Positions 11,340 to 22,919 of a stretch of 64,000 nucleotides of DNA are shown one piece after another. The stretch's first letter is position 1; the number at the start of each line of letters is the position of its first letter. Location: positions 53,116,105-53,180,104 of the forward strand of contig JAVGWX010000002.1 of the NCBI GenBank assembly GCA_036924085.1, read 5' to 3'. Made by a program: the position numbers and the translations under genes. The DNA is from Ariolimax columbianus. Lineage: Eukaryota; Mollusca; Gastropoda; Stylommatophora; Arionidae. The notes beneath the pieces are model-generated. The model did not search any database and was not told where the DNA came from. It saw only the letters and a list, made by a program, of their open reading frames with translations.

Positions 11340-13489
11340 GCAGGCTGTGACTTGCCTGTTCATCGACTGAAGAGTCAACACCCAACTCATGGATGGGCCA
11401 CATAATGCCATACATATCCATATCCAAAGTCTCCGCTATAAATGTTGTCACTCCGTTTTACTAACCACCTCGTTGTGCCATCCTAGAGCTTGCTTTTTTG
11501 TTTTCTTTTGTATCTTTTTTTATGATCTATCCAGGATCACCAAATAACCAAGGCACACCTTTCGATTGATATGATCAAATGTCATTATATTTGTATGTGA
11601 GAGATGTGATATCCAATTGTTACAGGAATATTGTCTTCCGTTCACTTTGCACGAAGAATAGGTCGATCACGACGATCAGCCATTTCCAAGCAGCCGATAT
11701 TAACAACAGTAACTAAGCGTTATAATAGATGGGACAGGCTGAGCTGTCCCAAAAGTTTTGTGAAGAATTAGAGAAGACATCTCTTTGCATAAAACATATG
11801 TAGAATTAATTAGACATTTAAATTGTAATGGTCATATTTGTTTAAGCTTATTGGCATGTTAGCAAAAGCGTGAGGCGACAAAGCTGATTGCTTCAAAATT
11901 AATGCAGCGTATGAATCAGATCAATTGATAGCTAGGAAATGGTCATTAGCGGGCTATTTTTCTCACAGCCCAATGGTTGCAAATTTGGCCGGCCTTTCCT
12001 GACTGGATTTCTATTTTTAGAACAGGTGAACAATTATGTCCTTTATGTCCATGACTCCGCTTACCCTGGGTTATCCTCACTGTTTGATACTGATTTAACA
12101 CGCGTTTGCTTTGGCAGTAGGGATGTCTGTAGCTGTCGCGAGGAGGGAGTGGGATCAAACATAAGACACAAAGACCAGATTTCAGGCCTCCAATGTGTTT
12201 AGTTAAGCCTGCAGGTTGCTTGCAAAAAAAAATCCAGTCCAAACAGGAACAAGGGCTACAGAAATTGCACTAGTTTCTAAAATGTCCATAATCTTTACAG
12301 ACTGATACACTTGACTGGCATACACAGGGCCTGTTCTGCGCTGTTAGCCATTTACGTAAACCCTATATTTTGCCGCCAATGCGGATAAAGTAAAAGTAAA
12401 TATGCTATTACATTCTTAACCTAACCCACGCAATATGTCTTTCCACCGTTTTATATAGTTGGCAGAGATAAACATATTCTATTATAATGTTGCGTGTACA
12501 TGTATTAGAAAAATTATATTAAACACAAAACTGTACAAAAAATATCACACATAAGTACCGTAACTTAACAAAATGTATGTATCTTGTATGTGTCGTGTAT
12601 GTATCATGCACGTATCATGTATGTATCCATAGAGTTAAAAGTGAACTCTTCCTGCTTTCTTATTCTCATTTACCAATTCGTCAATAACATTTGATAATTC
12701 CAAACTTCACACAATTCCTTTACTATAGTCAACAGTGCAATATCACTAAACGTTCTTAAATATGTTCAGAAAACTGCTTTACCCTGCCGTTACACCAACA
12801 GGTAATGTCAGAAGAGTTCTCAGAGCTTTAAACAGATTAAGAAATTATGAAATTTTAATTTTTTTTTTAAATACGTTAAGTTTATTTATGGGTCTGTGGG
12901 ATCTGCAATGTGCCTTCTCAAAACTCTAGACGTCATTAACTCGTCGAAGAGCCCACTAACGTACACAATGTTTCCTTTATTAATTTGAATCGAAACATCT
13001 AAATCAAAGTAAGTTTTTTAAAATTTCTTCAGTCACTTCTCGAAATTCAGAAAGAAATTTAAATAGATGACATGCCTGAAGATTTTCAAACCTTTTCTCA
13101 ATGGAATTTATGGCTGTATCAATAATCGTTAGACACAGATGTAGCCTGGACATTTAAAAAAAATTTGTGATAGATTCTTATGGACTTTCATAATTAGAAA
13201 GATGAACTTTAGTCCTACAACTTACAACTGAAATGTAGACCTCCACATTTACTTCCGCAGCTGAAACATATACCTGACTAATATATACTCAATTAAAAAG
13301 TAACTTACCTGGTCATGTTTTTCATTATATCATTTTTTTCTATCGTCGAAAAAACAACGAAATTTGGGGGAGAATAAACTGTATTACATGGCTCGATACT
13401 GAAACAACTGAAAAGACATTTTTGTGTCACGTGCGATTGTATCCGCTTAGTACAAATGTGTCCACTACGTGTGTTGACCAAGGAATCAC
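11340..13489. other. Unassigned AT-rich intergenic sequence
   Basis: No gene recognised. Two overlapping frames at 11939-12242 have no domain. A short imperfect repeat of ATGTATC/CATGTATG words lies at 12570-12630. Homopolymer A and T runs are common from 12840 to 13180. Confidence 0.5.
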
Positions 13490-14625
13490 ATCTACGTCTC
13501 ATGGATCGAATGCAGTATATCAGTAAATCCTGTGAAGTATTCTGCTACTCCTTTTCGACTTCTTGAAGAAGTTGCCGCACAGTTTGCGGTGGATGCTGTC
13601 GTTGCTGAAGTCGATATTTCAGCTAGTCCCAGACATGTTAGAGGCAGGTCAGCGGCAAACGCTGATCCGAGCACGTTGGTCAGAGCAAGATTTCAATGTT
13701 TCTGGCTTGGAGTTCGTCCTGCACGACTCTGACAACATGAGGACGGACATTGTCCTGCTGAAGCACAATGCCTGGTGCATGTTTCAGCATAAAGTGGAAG
13801 CCGGGCACAGGAACGTCTAAGCGATGTCTGTCATGATTGATGCAGATGTCTACCCAGATCATAATGCCCCCACAACCATGGCGAGCGAGCTCTTGAATGT
13901 AGTTGTTGGCTTATCGCTCTTCGTGTTGACGATACACCATCTGACGATCCTGGGCTGAAAGGATTATCCTGCACTCGTCAGTAAACAGTACTTTACAACC
14001 ATGGCGAGCGAGCTCTTGAATGTAGTTGTTGGCTTATCGCTCTTCGTGTTGACGATACACCGTCTGACGATCCTGGGCTGAAAGGATTATCCTGCACTCG
14101 TCAGTAAACAGTACTTTACCCCACAGAGCGTTCTCAAAGCGCAGATGGTGTCTGGCGCCAACTAGTCGTGCGGTACGATGTCGTGGCTGCAGAGCTGAAC
14201 AAAAAGCAGGGCGTCTTGCATGTAGCCTTGCAAACGGTTCATGACATTAGCTGAACTTATTCTTCTCAGTCGGGAGACGGTGCCAGCAGTGACAGTTGCT
14301 GACTGAAATCGGTTTCGCAGATGTGCGAGAGTGATGTAACGATCCTGCCGTCTGGTCGTTAACCGCAGACATCCCTGCCGGGCAGTTCAGAAACAGTCCC
14401 AGTCCTCTGCTAGCGATATAACCACAGCCTGTATTGGCACATCAAATTGTCTTGCTGTTGCAGATACAGATATTCCTCCTTCCAACAAGCCAACAGCTCG
14501 TAAACTACCATGTAGCGCCACGCCATGCGTTGCGTCCTTCCAATAGTTTGCTTCTGAACGAAATGAATGACAAAATAATCCCAGATCACCACTGAACACT
14601 TCTCAGATCAATCTTGTGATCGGCA
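13490..14625 (-). pseudogene. Tc1-like transposase, broken
   Basis: Minus-strand translation across frames follows the Tc1 order. At 14400-14600 is a paired-like HTH region (GLLEGGISVSATARQFDVP). At 14250-14370 is RQDRYITLAHLRNRFQ then SATVTAGTVSRLRRISSANV. At 13880-14115 is LFTDECRIILSAQDRQMVYR with the first catalytic Asp. At 13700-13870 is GGIMIWVDICINHDRHRLDV, then LQQDNVRPHVVRVVQDEL with the second Asp. The C-terminal end (13550-13690) is frame-shifted where a PDL-PIE motif would be expected, so the third acidic residue is not seen. Stops, frameshifts and an internal 123-base duplication show inactivity. I could not find the terminal inverted repeats. Confidence 0.85.
13874..14119. repeat. 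123-bp tandem duplication within Tc1 transposase
   Basis: 13874-13996 and 13997-14119 are two copies of the same 123 bases, with a single difference seen (CACCAT versus CACCGT). The unit covers the first catalytic Asp region, so the decayed gene encodes that segment twice. 123 bases equals 41 codons, so the duplication itself keeps frame. Confidence 0.95.
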
Positions 14626-14765
14626 CGTGAATTGTGAGAAACTGTCTGGATAGTCGTTCATTTCACGAAATCAGTATTTGAAGGTCAGTGAAAGGTCATT
14701 TTACACCCAGACACAACAGAAGACTGCTCCAAGATCCCAGAGCCTACAGATATTTTCAAATGTGA

Positions 14766-14992
14766 ACTGGATATAGTGGGATTAAAATAATTCTGTATTA
14801 CGGAGGAAATGGTTTTCAAGAAATTGGATGGGTTGAAAGTGGATAAATATCCAGGTAAAGATGGTATCCATTCAAATATGCTATTTGAAATTAGAGACCA
14901 ACTAGCAAAACCATTGGTTATATCATGTTCTCAATCACTTGCAAAAGGGATTGTTCCAAGAGATTGGAAAGATGCAAGAGTGATTCCCTTTT
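14766..14992 (+). pseudogene. CR1-like LINE RT fragment (fingers)
   Basis: The open frame at 14809-14994 reads VDKYPGKDGIHSNMLFEIRD, then PLVISCSQSLAKGIVPRDWK and DARVIPF. This is the typical LINE RT block K.PG.DGI...L......PL......SL..G.VP.DWK.A.V.PI. It stops where FKKG would follow. It is followed at once by sequence from another LINE (15003 on), so it is a truncated fragment. Confidence 0.75.
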
Positions 14993-15002
14993 AATTCTTT
15001 AA

Positions 15003-17181
15003 TTCTTTCTTCCTCTAGACATGTCTAACTTATCCAGGAATAACAATGACACGAGCACCCTGAAGAAACTGTACATAGCTTATGTGAGACCAGAGCTAGC
15101 ATACGGAATAGCAGCGTGGTCCACAGCAACAAAAATAACTTCCAAAAAATTAATGCAACCCAAAACCATAGTATTTGTATCATTAATGGAGCTATGAGAA
15201 CAACACCAATATGGAGAACATCACAAGAACCGAAAGTGTGGAGATGTACAGAGACCAAAGAGCACTCCAGCAGGGGAAGAAGTTAAAACGAATGCTAGAT
15301 AATCCAATATATGACAACATATTTGACATGGAAAGAGATAGATTTAAAAAAAACCACTTCACATTAAAAATGAAAGATCCTACAACAGTAGACCTAATCA
15401 TAAGCCAGGCAGTGACTTGAGATCCTGCACCAATAGACATAATCATAAGCCAGGCAATGACTTGAGATCCTGCACCAGTAGACCTAATCATAAGCCAGGC
15501 AATGACTTGAGATCCTGCACCAATAGACATAATCATAAGCCAGGCAGTGACTTGAGATCCTGCACCAATAGACCTAATGATAAGCCAGGCAGTAACATGA
15601 GATCCTGCACCAATAGACCTAATCATAAGCCGGGCAGTGATTTGAGATCCTGCACCTATAGACCTAATTATATGCGAGGCAGTGACTTCAGATCCTGCAC
15701 CAGTAGACCTAATCATAAACCGGGCAGTGACTTAAGATCCTGCACCAGTAGACCTAATCATAAGCCAGGCAATGACTTGAGATCCTGCACCAGTAGACCT
15801 AATCATAAGCCAGGCAGTGACTTGAGATCCTGCACCAGTAGACCTAATCATAAGCCGGGCAGTGACTTGAGATCCTGCACCAGTAGACCTAATCATAAGC
15901 CAGGCAGTGACTTGAGATCCTGCACCAGTAGACCTAATCATAAGCCGGGCAGTGACTTGAGATCCTGCACCAGTAGACCTAATCATAAGCCAGGCAATGA
16001 CTTGAGATCCTGCACCAGTCGACCTAATCATAAGCCAGGCAGTGACTTGAGATCTATAACAAGCATCGTAAATTTCACAAAGAAAAAAAGCCAAATCCTC
16101 TGAGATGGTAGACACCATTTAAGAAGAAAGGAAGAAGTGAACTCTGACAGATGTATACAATACATTTTTATCACGGTAGAATATCCTAGGAGAGTATAGT
16201 CACCAGCAGAAACATGGTTAAACGTATATGGGTTGTTTATCCATCTTAATTGATGCGGACCACTTTGTCAACATCCACTGTTCATATAAGTTCGAAGATG
16301 GCTAAATAATCCAATCGGAGCACTGGATAGTCTGACGCACTTAGTACAAAGAAATACGACACTTTCTTCCACCGGGTATATACACGTATTTACATATGAC
16401 TCACCTAACAAAGCTACAGCCAATGGGGGTGGAGGGGTCTATCGCAGACTAAGGAATGGAGAAGAAAACTCTTAACACTAACAGCTTAACCATTCTTCAA
16501 TAACTTCCTCGCAGGAGCAGATGCTGCTGATCAGCTGATCATAATGAAATTATCCAACAAGAAAACAAAGTATTCCTGACTGATGCATCGTCAGCATTAG
16601 CAGCGATAAAACAACGCGAAGGTGATGATCTCAAGTAATATGTGTACTCCCTGACACAGTGTTCAGCAGAACATCCAAGGTTGGTCATTCGGTGGATCCC
16701 CTCCCACAGAAATATTGAAAGCAATGAAACTGTAGACAAACTAGTAACGTGTGGAGGAGCTTCACCTTACACAGACATGACCATCACGTATAATGTGGCA
16801 AGATCATAATTAAAAACCAACTTCCTGGAAGAATGTGCTGACCGACACCCCTACATCCGAAAAGAAGACATCTACTGATTTAGCTAGAGAAGAGCAAGTC
16901 ATCATTTTCAGACTGTGAACTGGGCATAATAGACCCAGGTCATCTTTACAATAAAATGAGGATTAGGACAGATGACAGGTGCCCATATTGATTGCAGACG
17001 GGACCGTAGAACACACCCTACAAAGTTGCGTGCTCACGTAGGAAGAGAGAACAATATTGACCTCGCGAGACAAATATGAGACAAAAGCTGTACAGAAAAA
17101 AACACAGCCTTACAAACAACGGCGTCCTTTATAAGAGAAACTGAGACCTCGATGAGACTATGAATGAAAAAGAAGAAGAAG
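15003..17181 (+). mobile_element. I/Nimb-like LINE 3' half with RNase H (family I-2)
   Basis: 15010-15130 reads LKKLYIAYVRPELAYGIAAW, the post-RT LYK..V.P...Y motif. 15240-15375 reads RALQQGKKLKRMLDNPIYDN, then RFKKNHFTL, the linker between RT and RNase H in I-type LINEs. A 45-bp repeat array (15378-16056) sits in this linker. 16380-16800 reads as RNase H: a TYDSPNKATANGGGGVY block (canonical YTDGS changed), VFLTDASSALAAIKQ, and IRWIPSHRNIESNETVDKL. 16880-17050 carries a degraded RLxTGHNR region and Cys motif. It ends near GAAGAAGAAG at 17168-17178. Several stops show it is dead. Confidence 0.75.
15378..16056. repeat. 45-bp tandem array inside LINE linker, ~15 copies
   Basis: The unit contains AGACCTAATCATAAGCC, then AGGCAGTGACTTGAG and ATCCTGCACCAGT. 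45 bases is 15 codons, so a 228-codon frame stays open (15417-16103) reading RPNHKPGSDLRSCTS again and again; the minus strand also stays open. The array starts after the LINE linker and ends before its RNase H, so it arose inside the element. Confidence 0.95.
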
Positions 17182-17540
17182 ATATTCCTTATTTTCTTCT
17201 GCAAGCCACTATGCTTGTCTGGCATATTTGCCTGATTATCATGCGCCAGTCCAGGCATATCTTGAACTTAAAGTTGAAAATCTGTGAAAAGTTTACTTAA
17301 AGGATAATTACATAATCCTTCCCCCGCAGTTTATTGAAACTGGATAAAAGCCAAGAAATAATTCTTGAACTACATCGTGATTGTCAATATTTACAATTCT
17401 AGCTACTAACGCTATCTGTTCCGCATGACTGACATCTACCGTGCAGTCGAGAATTACCGAAAAATATTTTGTTTCTTAAATGCTTTTATGTTTTTATTTT
17501 TCAAGGTGAAGGTCAACTATTTTGCCGTGGGGGGATTGAA
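17182..17540. other. Unassigned sequence
   Basis: AT-rich, no recognised gene or repeat. A short open frame (17425-17691) has no domain. Confidence 0.4.
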
Positions 17541-17715
17541 AATAACTCTTCATGGACTAAGCCGCAGTCTATGGGAGGTTGGGTGGCCAGTTCCCGTCCT
17601 TTCTGTTTATACCATTTACAGTTGGGTCGACTGGATAAGCAGTCGTACCAGGAACGAACCACGCCCGGATTTTTTTTCTCACTGTCCGTGATTTCTAACC
17701 CTGGCGCGTTGTAAA
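17541..17715 (-). mobile_element. Degraded SINE-like segment (related to 26740-26912)
   Basis: The words ACCATTTACAGTTGGGTCGA and CTGGATAAGCAGTCG, then AACGAACCACGCCCGGA, resemble the body of the SINE at 26740-26912 (CCATTTAAGGCTGGGTCGAC). The tRNA-like head is too diverged to define. Overlapping open frames are shadows. Confidence 0.4.
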
Positions 17716-19430
17716 TACCAATTTTAGGAAGCCAGTTCAATGTCGTCTAGGTTACATGCTCCAAGTTTAGCACTTGCTAAAACAGATGCGATTATATTTT
17801 GAAAACCATGGCCCAAATAATAAGCCATATGACTTTTAGCATGTTGAGATCTGTTATGCTAATGAAATGCTGTGAGATAATGCTTGCTTTGTTTAATTTA
17901 TCATTCTCACTCGTGAAAGCTAAGCACTGCCCTGCTAGAAACTGGGCGATTCCTGTAGTTATCTCAATAATGGCTTCCCATCGGCATTTTTTCAGACTCA
18001 TTACTGATGTTGTTCTTTATTATTTGTACAACTGTTGTCAAGGCGTGTTACAGTGTTACCCTACATTGCTTCCTTTTCGGGCCCCTATATCACTCTTTTG
18101 AGACGGACATATAGATCCATTTAGTTGAATTTATTCGTACATTCAACGTTGCCAAATAATACTGTATAAGTAGCGCCGTCGATACCACTTTTTACTGTTT
18201 TGCATAGGTTCTACACTTGCGGCATGCCGCTATACATAAATAGCTAAATGTCGACGAATCTGTAAACCCCTGACTATATGTTAGTCTGTTTTGTTTTAAG
18301 GCAATTTGCAACAAAAGCAAAACACGTTATTAGAATTCGTAAAACAGATTAACCAAGCATTTTTAACTTTTTCACCGCTACATAAAACTCATCAGAGCTG
18401 ACATGCGGAGTGTCCATATGACCGCTGTTATCCGACTCCAAGCCCAATGCTCCACCTAGCCAGCCAGTGCCAGTCACTGCATACTGTGGCGCCATCTAGC
18501 GCACGACTGGAGCCCAGGACGTATTGTACAGTCTGAGTCAAAACTAGAGAATATTTCAGACAAAGAAAATAATTATGGAAAATGAACACGCACCAAATTT
18601 AAATTATATTCTTTAAGAATGCCGCCCCAATAATTTGGCCGCCTACGTGCATGCACACTTTGCACACCTGTTAGAATCTGCCTTGTGCATTGATTTGACT
18701 TCATTGGGATACACACATTGACATAGATACATTGTATTCACATGTATGTATTGTTAATTGTTTATGGTGTATCGACATGTTAATTAAATGGTCGTGTCCC
18801 TGGGCCTGCTAAAAACAGAGAATTTGACCAATGCTTCTAACTGGTCGGACACCACTGCGTGTGTGTAATGATTCACAGTACATTATCTAACGACTAGCCA
18901 TTTGCGACAATCATTTTCGTAGTCTCTTAAGATATACTTTGACTACATTTAAGAGATCAAAGTCTCATCTTTCAATTCCAAACAGGACACACTAGAGTTC
19001 AATGGCCACTTAACTAATTCGCTCAGGAACACTTTTGGCCTTTGTATTCTTGCAATGTATACCTGGGCATGTGTATTGATAGATTTAGAAATGCTTCGTA
19101 TGAATAAACTATTAATGTAAACAGCATGACAGCTGCTCGAGCCAATATATCAGCTATACGACATTGTAGGAACGTTTTCGAGTCAGTACATCGACTCTGC
19201 GGAGTAAATCAGTTAAATCGCATCAGCACTTAGCATCTTCCCGTGTGGAGATACTGCTCTCACTCCGATGAAACAGACTACTACTCATTGAGTGCAAAGC
19301 GAGTGCAGACTTGAGGAGAATATTCTTACCAGTGTCACCAACCTATAACCAATTTAAACAACAAGCAGAAGACATGCTTTGGACGAATTTGGTCTTATTC
19401 TTTCCTGCCGATGTGCCTTTTGATACATTC
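17716..19430. other. Unassigned AT-rich intergenic sequence
   Basis: No gene recognised. A ~60-base segment at 18128-18190 has a second copy at 20407-20465, listed separately. The open frames at 17792-18101 show no domain. Confidence 0.5.
18128..18190 (+). repeat. Short dispersed repeat, copy 1
   Basis: Shares TTTATTCGTAC, GTTGCCAA, ACTGTATA and TAGCGC in the same order and spacing with 20407-20465. Both are on the same strand, about 2.3 kb apart. Class unknown. Confidence 0.55.
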
Positions 19431-19443
19431 GATTAGTCCCTTT

Positions 19444-19825
19444 AGAGGTTTATTAGGGCCAGATACATGGCCAAATGGGAAACAGAGCATACTGGCTACA
19501 CACAAAATGATGCCTATTACTAGTTGAACAGAAGAGAGCAGGTCGTGGTCTTCAGACTCCGCACAAACCACAACAGACTGAGGTACCACCTATTCAATAA
19601 ACTGAAGATAGGTGGCACTGACGAATGCACCTGTGGTACAGGGAAAATGATCACTGAACATCTGCTGCAAAATTGCCCGACATACGAGGACCAGAGAAAA
19701 CACATGTGGCCATCACCAGTGCCAACAATAGACAAGCTCTATGGCAGCGTAGACAGCCTCAGGATGACAGCTGCTTTCTTCGAACAAATTCAAGTTGACG
19801 TCTGACAGCGTACGAAGAAGAAGAA
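19444..19825 (+). mobile_element. I-1 LINE copy 1, 5'-truncated, 13-bp TSD
   Basis: A 382-base 3' fragment of an I/Nimb-like LINE. It reads ARYMAKWETEHTGYT, then RREQVVVFRLRT and HNRLRYHLFNKLKIGGTDE, then CTCGTGKMITEHLLQNCPTY (Cys-x-Cys...His...Cys knuckle), ending FEQIQVDV-stop and GTACGAAGAAGAAGAAG. The target-site duplication GATTAGTCCCTTT is perfect at 19431-19443 and 19826-19838. One stop interrupts the frame before RREQV. The 93-codon frame at 19524-19805 is this coding end. Truncation and TSD fit target-primed reverse transcription. Confidence 0.93.
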
Positions 19826-19838
19826 GATTAGTCCCTTT

Positions 19839-20406
19839 GATAATTACAACTGGAGTCTTCTGGACAGAACTCAAGAAGATGGCTTAGAATAAGAACATAC
19901 ACGGAGCACCCGTTGCGGCATATGCTCAAATGGAACTAGATGGCTGTTTGATGATGTAGTCGTTCATGCGACACAATCAACCCCCCTTGAGCCAGAGTAC
20001 TAATTTTAAAGAGTATCCTAATATCAAAGTTGCTCCAACGTCATAGAAGCATATTATTATCATATTAGCTCATCTTTTTTCGTTTGCAGTTTGACCTGGA
20101 TTTAGCTGAATATCTATCAAAAAGTACAAATCAACATCTTTTATGGTTGATTCGCCTTTGTCTATGTCAGACCTCATGCGGCATACTTTCCCACGATATT
20201 TTTCAGATGTCCACTCTTGACAGACTTTTCATGCGTAACATTCTCCACATATAGTTTTATAGAAAAATGGACAGACAGACAGACAGATTGACAGACAGAC
20301 ATACATATCAAACAATCTTAGAAAAATACACCTCAAGTCTTAGACATCCGTTCCACCTCTGTGAACGCCAGAACAGAGCCCTTGATTTTCCCCAGAAGGG
20401 ACCAGT
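19839..20406. other. Unassigned sequence
   Basis: No gene recognised. A short (GACA)n run lies at 20270-20300. Confidence 0.45.
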
Positions 20407-20465
20407 TAATTTATTCGTACGTTGAATGTTGCCAACGATTACTGTATAGATTAGCGCTGTTGAGT
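20407..20465 (+). repeat. Short dispersed repeat, copy 2
   Basis: Second copy of the segment at 18128-18190; see that entry. Together they are too short to classify. Confidence 0.55.
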
Positions 20466-20639
20466 CTTTTACGTACAGAGCACCCGACATAATATTATAA
20501 TGTCACAGGACTTTTAAACCGAAGTTACGCCCCTGAACTAATACAAATAATAGACGTCTACACCAGCAGAATGGTTCCAGATACACTGAAAATAACTGTA
20601 TTTTGGGTCATGGCTCCTAACGTGAACAGACGGTGTGGG

Positions 20640-21155
20640 ACTGTTTGCACTATTGGCGGATGAACGAGCTAAAGTTTTGTAACCAATCGTCCGGAGATGT
20701 AGCCACTGTTGGCGGATGAACGAGCTAAAGTTTTGTAACCAATCGTCCGGAGATGTAGCCACTGTTGGCGGATGAACGAGCTAAAGTTTTGTAACCAATC
20801 GTCCGGAGATGTAGCCACTGTTGGCGGATGAACGAGCTAAAGTTTTGTAACCAATCGTCCGGAGATGTAGCCACTGTTGGCGGATGAACGAGCTAAAGTT
20901 TTGTAACCAATCGTCCGGAGATGTAGCCACTGTTGGCGGATGAACGAGCTAAAGTTTTGTAACCAATCGTCCGGAGATGTAGCCACTGTTGGCGGATGAA
21001 CGAGCTAAAGTTTTGTAACCAATCGTCCGGAGATGTAGCCACTGTTGGAGAATGAACGAGCTAAAGTATTGTAACCAATCGTCCGGAGATGTAGCCACTG
21101 TTGGCGGATGAACGAGCTAAATTTTTGAAACCTATCGTCCGGAGATGTTGCCAGA
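20640..21155. repeat. 56-bp tandem array, ~9 copies
   Basis: The unit contains GGCGGATGAACGAGCTAAAG, then TTTTGTAACCAATCGTCCGG and AGATGTAGCCACTGTT. Inner copies are almost identical; the last two carry several substitutions. The high internal identity suggests recent amplification. Confidence 0.97.
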
Positions 21156-21177
21156 GCTATATTACTTTTACACCTCC

Positions 21178-21215
21178 CCCCCCCCCCCTACACACACACA
21201 CACACACACACACAC
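21178..21215. repeat. Poly-C and (CA)n tract
   Basis: A C-run at about 21175-21188 followed by a CA dinucleotide run to about 21213. Confidence 0.95.
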
Positions 21216-21329
21216 TAAGTGGAATGATTACTAACGTCTAACCAAACAAACAAAATATACGGATCAGACATGTTTGTCAGTTTCAGGCAAAACATACTGG
21301 ACAAGACCTTCACGTTGGCTTCCTCGTAG

Positions 21330-21503
21330 CCATTCCTGGCTGTTTTCACGGCAATCTGGCTGACAAGGTGAGGGATCGATGTGATACCCGTAGTAGTGAG
21401 CGACACGCAGATGAAGCCAAGCATAACATAACCGCTTGGAGGACCCCGGTCCACCTTCATCAGCACGCTCCGGTAGTGAGGAAAGCTACTGTAACCTGCC
21501 ACT
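21330..21503 (-). repeat. Dispersed repeat A, copy 2 (inverted)
   Basis: The reverse complement of this segment matches copies at 7660-7942 and 33772-34049: ACAGTAGCTTTCCTCAC, GAGCGTGCTGATGAAG, ATGCTTGGCTTCATCTG and GTATCACATCGATCC. Frames over it (21215-21502 minus, 21368-21574 plus) are not conserved in the other copies. Confidence 0.75.
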
Positions 21504-21544
21504 TAACGTCCTTTTCAGGGCGCACAATAAACCTACTCGTTGTG

Positions 21545-21628
21545 GACATTCAAAACAACAAAACAACAAAATAACAAACGAACAAAATAACAAAACAACA
21601 AAATAACAAAACAACAAAATAACACCTC
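21545..21628. repeat. AACAAAAT-type simple repeat
   Basis: Runs of AACAAAACAACAAAAT words, a low-complexity A-rich tract. Confidence 0.9.
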
Positions 21629-21923
21629 AAAATAATGAGCGAGCAATAGGAGTTAACAACAAATTGTGATTATTTCAGATCTTTCAAACTTTGTAATTAA
21701 ATGAATAAATTAACTGTGGAATGTTATCCGCAACAGGTAGTCAGTCAGTTCGGAGGTATGTAAGTAGTCTGCTTACGCGGCAAGGGCCCCCATCGAGCAC
21801 ACAGACGTGAACACGATGAATGGCTGAGTCATGAGACTGATGTTTAAAGTCGTCTGATCATGTCACGCATCTGTTATTTGTTCTCATCAGGTCTCTTTGG
21901 CCCAGAATAACTCTGCACACCGA

Positions 21924-22918
21924 TGTTCTTGTACGTCTGAGTGATGTCATTGTTTCTTGTACGTCTGAGTGATGTCATTGTTTCTTGTACGTCTGAGTAA
22001 TGTCATTGTTTCTTGTACGTCTGAGTAATGTCATTGTTTCTTGTACGTCTGAGTGATGTCATTGTTTCTTGTACGTCTGAGTAATGTCATTGTTTCTTGT
22101 ACGTCTGAGTAATGTCATTGTTTCTTGTACGTCTGAGTGATGTCATTGTTTCTTGTACGTCTGAGTGATGTCATTGTTTCTTGTACGTCTGAGTGATGTC
22201 ATTGTTTCTTGTACGTCTGAGTGATGTCATTGTTTCTTGTACGTCTGAGTGATGTCATTGTTTCTTGTACGTCTGAGTGATGTCATTGTTTCTTGTACGT
22301 CTGAGTGATGTCATTGTTTCTTGTACGTCTGAGTGATGTCATTGTTTCTTGTACGTCTGAGTAATGTCATTGTTTCTTGTACGTCTGAGTGATGTCATTG
22401 TTTCTTGTACGTCTGAGTGATGTCATTGTTTCGTGTACGTCTGAGTGATGTCATTGTTTCTTGTACGTCTGAGTGATGTCATTGTTTCTTGTACGTCTGA
22501 GTGATGTCATTGTTTCTTGTACGTCTGAGTGATGTCATTGTTTCTTGTACGTCTGAGTGATGTCATTGTTTCTTGTACGTCTGAGTGATGTCATTGTTTC
22601 TTGTACGTCTGAGTGATGTCATTGTTTCTTGTACGTCTGAGTGATGTCATTGTTTCGTGTACGTCTGAGTGATGTCATTGTTTCTTGTACGTCTGAGTGA
22701 TGTCATTGTTTCTTGTACGTCTGAGTGATGTCATTGTTTCTTGTACGTCTGAGTGATGTCATTGTTTCGTGTACGTCTGAGTGATGTCATTGTTTCTTGT
22801 ACGTCTGAGTGATGTCATTGTTTCTTGTACGTCTGAGTGATGTCATTGTTTCGTGAACGTCTGAGTGATGTCATTGTTTCGTGAACGTCTGAGTGATGTC
22901 ATTGTTTCGTGTACGTCC
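21924..22918. repeat. 28-bp tandem array, ~35 copies
   Basis: The unit is TTCTTGTACGTCTGAGTGAT followed by GTCATTGT. Variation is limited to GTGATG/GTAATG, TTCTTG/TTCGTG and TGTACG/TGAACG, and the variants cluster: GTAATG mostly at the left, TTCGTG at the right. Every GTGATG unit contains TGATGTCA, one base from the palindromic CRE/ATF site. Very homogeneous, hence probably young. Confidence 0.98.
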
Positions 22919-22919
22919 C

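Noticed and set aside
10161..11370. Thr/Pro-rich repeat protein genes
   Set aside because: Open frames arise from 54-bp tandem units and end wherever a 58-bp unit occurs.
12090..12200. Possible tRNA-like head on the minus strand (TTTGATCCCAC)
   Set aside because: The B-box match is weak and there is no A box at the right spacing.
15417..16103. 228-codon repeat protein (and its minus-strand partner)
   Set aside because: Product of a 45-bp array inside a dead LINE; open on both strands, which is expected from the period rather than selection.
21924..22918. CRISPR-like direct repeat array
   Set aside because: Units are contiguous with no unique spacers, and the window is eukaryotic.
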